Assembly (NCBI GenBank): GCA_014879855.1 | Contig: JACSRH010000231.1 | Span: forward strand, 1-18,156 | Direction: 5' to 3' | From: Caldilineaceae bacterium | GTDB lineage: Bacteria; Chloroflexota; Anaerolineae; Caldilineales; Caldilineaceae | DNA length: 18,156 nucleotides | In this document: in pieces, positions 14,446-18,156 of the stretch | Layout: each line of letters opens with the position of its first letter | Position numbering within the stretch: the first letter of the stretch is position 1 | Position numbers and translations under genes: made by a program | Notes under the pieces: generated by a model | What the model saw: the letters and a program-made list of their open reading frames with translations, nothing else | The model's database searches: none | Told to the model about the DNA's origin: nothing

Positions 14446-15255
14446 TTAAAACTTATCCACAGATGGCGCAGATTTCGCAGATGCGAGATCTCGACAATCT
14501 GTGTCATCTGCGCCACCTGTGGATAGATTTCTTACCCCCCAGATGGTCGCGACATATTTGCGGCCCTTGATTAAAAAATCCCACAGATTGGCGCCGGTCT
14601 TGCTTTCGCCGGCAGTGCGCGGCACACAAACGTACGGCACTTCTCGCACCGTATACCCTTTGCGCACCGCACGCGCCAGCAGGTCAATACAATATTCGCC
14701 GTAATCCCCCTTCAGCCGCAGTGTACGAAAGAGCGTCGCGCGGCCGGCCACAAAACCGCTGGTGTAATCGTGCACCTCGGCGCCGATCACTGTCACTGCA
14801 AACGTGTTGATGATACGGCTGAGCGTGCGCGCCATGCGGCCGTGCGCCACATCGTCGCCGCCGGGGATCCAGCGCGAACCAACGGCCAGATCCGCGCCCT
14901 CCTCGACAACGACCTTCACCAGCCGCGCCACGTCGGCGGGGGGCATCGACAGGTCACAGTCCATCCAGGTGATGAGATCGGCGCCAAACGCGTCCAGCGC
15001 AAAATCGATGCCACACTGGATGGCGGAGGCCAACCCCTTCTGGCCGGTGCGCACGTAAAGCGCCACGCGTGTGGCTTCGGCTGTGTTGTAGCGATCGCAA
15101 CACGCGCGCACGACGGCCGCGGTCTCATCCGGCGAGTTGTCGTCGACGACCAGCACCAGTTGTGGCGTCACGGCATTGGCCAGGATGCCATCAATCAACG
15201 CGGCAATGTTGTCGCGCTCGTTGAATGTCGGCAGAACAGTGCAAACCAGCGTCAT
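14446..15255 (-). CDS. Family 2 glycosyltransferase, dolichol/polyprenol-phosphate mannosyltransferase (DPM1) type
   Basis: Cytoplasmic, membrane-associated enzyme (269 aa) expected to move a sugar from a nucleotide donor to a polyprenyl phosphate. Motifs: LPTFNERDNI near the start, VVDDNSPDET (36-45), a DxD motif D99-C-D101 in WMDCDLSMPP, GSRWIPGG, and DYTSGFVAGR. It has no C-terminal membrane helices, as in the short DPM1 form. The product could feed the GT39-like enzyme two genes upstream, since enzymes of that class use lipid-phosphate sugars. The ATG at 15255 overlaps the methyltransferase stop (ATGA). The last ~26 codons lie wholly inside an inverted repeat, so the natural C-terminus may once have been near residue 243. 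Confidence 0.93.
   Translation of the reverse strand: MTLVCTVLPTFNERDNIAALIDGILANAVTPQLVLVVDDNSPDETAAVVRACCDRYNTAEATRVALYVRTGQKGLASAIQCGIDFALDAFGADLITWMDCDLSMPPADVARLVKVVVEEGADLAVGSRWIPGGDDVAHGRMARTLSRIINTFAVTVIGAEVHDYTSGFVAGRATLFRTLRLKGDYGEYCIDLLARAVRKGYTVREVPYVCVPRTAGESKTGANLWDFLIKGRKYVATIWGVRNLSTGGADDTDCRDLASAKSAPSVDKF
14454..14525. repeat. Imperfect palindromic repeat overlapping the end of the GT2 gene
   Basis: Arms 14454-14473 and 14506-14525 are complementary at 19 of 20 positions; inside are CAGAT/ATCTG and the perfect palindrome CGAGATCTCG (14484-14493). The words CATCTGCG and CACCTGTGGATA are, from memory, typical of small dispersed intergenic repeats in several bacterial groups including Chloroflexota. 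On the minus strand the outer stem is followed by AGTTTT, so it could weaken transcription into the aminotransferase gene. Confidence 0.75.
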
Positions 15256-16028
15256 CGTTCCCCTTTCGATACTGTGTTGTCCGCGTCTCTTGCTCGCGCC
15301 GCCACGACAAATAAGCTGGCGCCCCAGGGCAGATTACGTCGGCGCAGCCAATTTGCCTCCCACTGGAGCGCCAGCCCCAACAGCCGATTCAGCCCATCTT
15401 TCTGGTAGAGATCACGCGTAAAGGGCAGCACACCCCACCGCTGGAGCAATCGTACAGCGACGACAGCCGGTGAGAGCAGACAGTTGGCATAGGTGACGCG
15501 CACTGGCTCAAGCCCGGCGCTCCTCACAGTATCCACGAACTCGCGGCGGCCATAGCGTCGCCCGGCGCCAAACGCCACGTCATGTGGCCCAAACAGCCAG
15601 GGATGCGCGCTCACGCGCAACAACGTCACACCGCCGGGTCGCAGCAGCGCACGGATCAAGTCCAACGCACGCTCGGCATCGATGCGCTGTTGATCCACAA
15701 CATCCAGCGCCACAATCAGCGCAAACGCGCCTGCCGGAAAAGGCAAATGCAACAGGTTGCCCTGCACCCAGGCCACGTCGGCGGAACGGCTGCGCGCAAA
15801 GGCGAGCGCTTCCTGACGCAAGTCAAGGCCGATCATCAGGGGAGCAGGACGCGCTGCGGCCAGTCTGGCGGCAAACGCCCCTCCGCCGCAGCCAAGCTCC
15901 AGCAACGGCCCCCGCGGCAGCTTCGCCTCGGCCAGCATCGCCTGGCTGGTTGCACTCATGCCAAGGTTCCAGCCGCCCGCCGCGTCCGCCGCATAGAGCG
16001 AGGGCAGCAAATTTCCGCTCTCAATCAA
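15252..16028 (-). CDS. SAM-dependent methyltransferase (class I)
   Basis: Cytoplasmic methyltransferase of 258 aa with a Rossmann fold. SAM-binding motif I is LLELGCGGGAFAARL (42-56), the acidic residue ending strand 2 is D69 in IGLDLRQEAL, and motif II/III regions are VAWVQGNLLHLPFPAGAF and LRPGGVTLLRVSAHPWLFG. In this setting it may modify a lipid-linked or sugar intermediate; the substrate cannot be read from sequence. The start is TTG at 16028, overlapping the GT39 gene by eight bases; the first ATG (residue 24) would remove YAADAAGGWNLG, which looks conserved. The stop overlaps the GT2 start by four bases, so all three genes are translationally linked. Confidence 0.9.
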   Translation of the reverse strand: MIESGNLLPSLYAADAAGGWNLGMSATSQAMLAEAKLPRGPLLELGCGGGAFAARLAAARPAPLMIGLDLRQEALAFARSRSADVAWVQGNLLHLPFPAGAFALIVALDVVDQQRIDAERALDLIRALLRPGGVTLLRVSAHPWLFGPHDVAFGAGRRYGRREFVDTVRSAGLEPVRVTYANCLLSPAVVAVRLLQRWGVLPFTRDLYQKDGLNRLLGLALQWEANWLRRRNLPWGASLFVVAARARDADNTVSKGER

Positions 16029-18087
16029 GGCTCACTTCACCGATCCACAGCGCGCTGCCGTCCGCAGGCAGCCGTTGGTTCTGCTCATTGTACAGCCCGA
16101 TCTCCAGCGCGTAGTCGCCAGCCGGCAAGTCGGCCGGCAGCGGAATTTGGTATTCGTCGAGAATGCGCCAGCCAGGTTGCCAGCGGGCAGCCGGCAGTGA
16201 GCCGGCGCCGGGCAGGCTATCGACGCCTGCCACCTGGATCGCGTTGCCAGCAGTCTCCTCGGCAAGCAGGTGGATGAACACCGTCCACTGCTGCGTCGGT
16301 GGGGTGAGCACATCCCAATAAAGCTGCACATAAAGCATCTTCCCGCTTGCGAGCGTAGCGGTCTGCGCGTCGTAGCCTGCCAGCCGGATGCCATCGCCAA
16401 TTTCCAGCGAGGTTGGGACAGACGGCGCACGTTGCGGCAAGCTGGCGGCCGGTCGCGTATAGGTGCGAGCATAGAGATCTCCCTCCCGATCCCGCAACTC
16501 ATCCGCGATGACGGCAGTGGGGAAAAGCTCGGGCAAAAGCAAGCGCGTGCGGAAATCTTCGTCTTCGATCACCACATAGTGCTCTGGTCGGGGGTTGCTG
16601 GCGGCGGTCAAGGGAAAGATGTGTCGCCCGTCAAAGGTAACTGGCGGCCCATGGCTCTCTGGCCGCGTTGTCCAGGCAAAGGCGAGCGTCGGATGCTCAG
16701 CGCTGCGTGGGGTAAGATAGAGAACCTCGTCAGCAGGTTGGCTGGCGATCTCCTGGCCGATCGTCCACAGGCCGACATCAAAGGCATAGAAAAGGTCCGG
16801 CAACGCGGCCCAACGTACAAAATAGTCGCGCGCCGAAACCACTGCCCCGGCCACCAGCAGCAGCACACTCAGCCAGCCCAGCCAAGCCAGGCCAGCCGGG
16901 CGCAAAGAGGCAGTCTCATCGTTCCTGGCCCCGCGCCCCGCGCCCCACCAGCGCCAGATCCAATCCAGCCCAATGCCGCCGAGCAACGCCACCGGCGCGG
17001 CCGCGCCCAGCACCCGGTGGTAATGAGGCGCGTATTCGCTAAGTACGCCGGGCAGCAACATGACGACGAGCGCGGCCAGCAGGATGCTGGTCGCAGGCCG
17101 CCGGATGCGCCACAGCGCCACCCCCACGCCGAGCCAGAACGGGATCGCTTGCCAGAGATTGAGCGCGGCCACCCCCGGTATATTGCGCCGCGGGTCAAGG
17201 TCGCCAGCCTGCACGAGCGGCACAAACATCAGGAGATAGGCAAGCGCGCTCTCGCTCAGGCTCTGGTGGGTCGCGGCCGCGGCGCCGGTCGTCACGATCT
17301 GGGCAGGGCGCAAAATAAAGAGAGCGGGATGCTCGAAAAAGAAGATCGCCAGCGGCAGCAACAAGACGCCCGCGGTCATCGCCGCGATTGCGCCGCCGCG
17401 CACGAAGCGCCAGCCGCGACGCTTTTCCGCGTGCGCCTGCGCCGCGGGGGAAAGCGCCCCGTCCTGCCACCACAGGATGAGCCAGGCGGCCGCGATGGCC
17501 AACGGCAGCAGCCAGGCAGCCTGGTAGGTGTAGATTCCCAGTGCCAACACAACGCCGCAGCCGGCCCAAGCCAGCTTGCTGCCCGTGCGTCGTCCTCGCA
17601 ACAGCAGCCATAACGCCGTCGCCACTTCCAGCGTCACGAGGATCGGTTCGATGCCCATGCGGCTAAAATGAATGTGCCAGCGCATCGTGGCAAGCAGGGC
17701 GGCGGCAAAAAGGGGAAACGCTGCGGTCAGCCGCGCAGCATCCAGCCGGCGCAGCTCAGTCGCCGCCGCCCATGTCGCGGCCACGCCAAGTGTGCCGAAA
17801 AGCGCGGCAGTCGTGCGCATAGCAGTAGGCCCAGCCTCGCGGCCGAAAAGGGAGAAGAGACTGAACATCAACGCGTTGGCGTAGGCGTTGACAGGGGGAA
17901 CGCCAAAGTTGCCGGTCAGAAAGAGGGGGCGATAGGCGGGATCGGTCAGGATGCGCCACGCTTCCAGCCCTTCAAACGATTCGTCAAGATGAAAGCCGGG
18001 AGGAAGGCTGTCGATCCACCACAAGCGAAATATCGCTGCGATAACAATCACCACGAGAAGTCCAGCCCAGCTCTTGCGCCATATCAT
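16021..18087 (-). CDS. GT39-like membrane glycosyltransferase (ArnT/PMT type) with C-terminal beta-rich domain
   Basis: 688 aa integral membrane enzyme of the GT-C fold that typically transfers sugar from a polyprenyl-phosphate donor to an external acceptor. TM1 (about 6-24) is followed by SLPPGFHLDESFEGLEAW with D35-E36, where this fold keeps its catalytic acidic pair. About ten more membrane segments run to about residue 415, then an external region whose C-terminal part (about 560-688) is beta-rich: LAGYD, YVQLYWDVL, WTVFIHLL, PLPADLPAGDYALEIGLY. From memory this extension is common in Chloroflexota relatives. The ATG at 18087 is the only start possible because TAG lies four codons upstream in frame. 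There is no Shine-Dalgarno at proper spacing. First gene of the glycan block. Confidence 0.9.
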   Translation of the reverse strand: MIWRKSWAGLLVVIVIAAIFRLWWIDSLPPGFHLDESFEGLEAWRILTDPAYRPLFLTGNFGVPPVNAYANALMFSLFSLFGREAGPTAMRTTAALFGTLGVAATWAAATELRRLDAARLTAAFPLFAAALLATMRWHIHFSRMGIEPILVTLEVATALWLLLRGRRTGSKLAWAGCGVVLALGIYTYQAAWLLPLAIAAAWLILWWQDGALSPAAQAHAEKRRGWRFVRGGAIAAMTAGVLLLPLAIFFFEHPALFILRPAQIVTTGAAAATHQSLSESALAYLLMFVPLVQAGDLDPRRNIPGVAALNLWQAIPFWLGVGVALWRIRRPATSILLAALVVMLLPGVLSEYAPHYHRVLGAAAPVALLGGIGLDWIWRWWGAGRGARNDETASLRPAGLAWLGWLSVLLLVAGAVVSARDYFVRWAALPDLFYAFDVGLWTIGQEIASQPADEVLYLTPRSAEHPTLAFAWTTRPESHGPPVTFDGRHIFPLTAASNPRPEHYVVIEDEDFRTRLLLPELFPTAVIADELRDREGDLYARTYTRPAASLPQRAPSVPTSLEIGDGIRLAGYDAQTATLASGKMLYVQLYWDVLTPPTQQWTVFIHLLAEETAGNAIQVAGVDSLPGAGSLPAARWQPGWRILDEYQIPLPADLPAGDYALEIGLYNEQNQRLPADGSALWIGEVSLD

Positions 18088-18107
18088 GCGTGCATTCTAG
18101 CATACAT
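18084..18107 (-). promoter_or_regulatory. Possible start region of the glycan block: seven-codon upstream ORF and/or leaderless promoter
   Basis: A tiny frame starting at ATG 18107 (M-Y-A-R-M-H-A) stops at 18084, its TGA overlapping the GT39 start codon as ATGA. Also, TAGAAT (18099-18094) lies six bases before the ATG, where a -10 box of a leaderless gene would be. I could not find a matching -35. Either reading would explain the missing Shine-Dalgarno; neither is proven. Confidence 0.3.
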
Positions 18108-18132
18108 GCCTCCATTGCTGTTCGCCCAGCCA

Positions 18133-18156
18133 GGCGACAGTGGCGACAGTGGCGAC
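18133..18156. repeat. 9-bp tandem repeat reaching the window edge
   Basis: Unit GGCGACAGT at 18133-18141 and 18142-18150, then GGCGAC up to the last base. The array is cut by the window end, so its full size and whether it is coding are unknown. Confidence 0.8.

Noticed and set aside
16270..17613. 447-codon open frame on the plus strand inside the GT39 gene
   Set aside because: Antisense shadow caused by high GC content; translation is low-complexity Arg/Gln/Pro and the opposite strand has clear membrane protein sequence.

Overview
The window (18,156 bp, GC-rich) looks like a chromosomal segment of a Chloroflexota bacterium, probably Anaerolineae or Caldilineae type. I base this on protein style recalled from memory, not on a search. 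The clues are a MutL-like protein beside a set of small membrane proteins, a GT39-type glycosyltransferase with a C-terminal beta-rich domain, a cellobiose-type SBP_bac_5 transporter, and intergenic repeats built on CATCTGCG/CTGTGGAT words. There is no tRNA, rRNA, IS element or CRISPR array, and no gene-free stretch above 300 bases. The longest gap is 188 bp (7232-7419).

Region 1 (1-7362, minus strand) is one operon-like block. Transcription runs from a strong sigma70-type promoter (7334-7362) through a LacI-family regulator, a large lipoprotein solute-binding protein, two permeases and two ATPases, and leaves the window at base 1. The fold is that of a 'Dpp/Opp' transporter. The LacI regulator and the style of the binding protein point to an oligosaccharide, possibly a beta-glucan fragment, rather than a peptide. 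Two inverted repeats with the same half-site (TGTTTA) lie just downstream of the promoter, and an 18-bp intercistronic stem separates the binding-protein gene from the permease genes.

Region 2 (7420-8307, plus strand) is a single YitT-family membrane protein gene, divergent from lacI.

Region 3 (8388-13108, plus strand) is the most unusual part: six tightly packed genes for a small membrane protein, a tail-anchored protein resembling a shortened DUF6754, a multi-pass membrane protein, a zinc-ribbon protein with two membrane segments, a second multi-pass protein and a MutL-like (glutamate mutase L family) ASKHA-fold protein whose first phosphate-binding motif has decayed. No glutamate mutase subunit is present. 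I think this is a conserved but functionally uncharacterised envelope system. A 14-bp tandem repeat splits it after the second gene.

Region 4 (13162-18087, minus strand) is a cell-surface glycan block with translational coupling: a GT39-like membrane glycosyltransferase, a SAM methyltransferase, a DPM1-like GT2 and a DegT/DnrJ-type sugar aminotransferase. It converges on region 3 at a 21-bp perfect stem that probably ends transcription from both sides. Several short repeats sit in or overlap gene ends, and one supplies the last ~26 codons of the GT2 gene.
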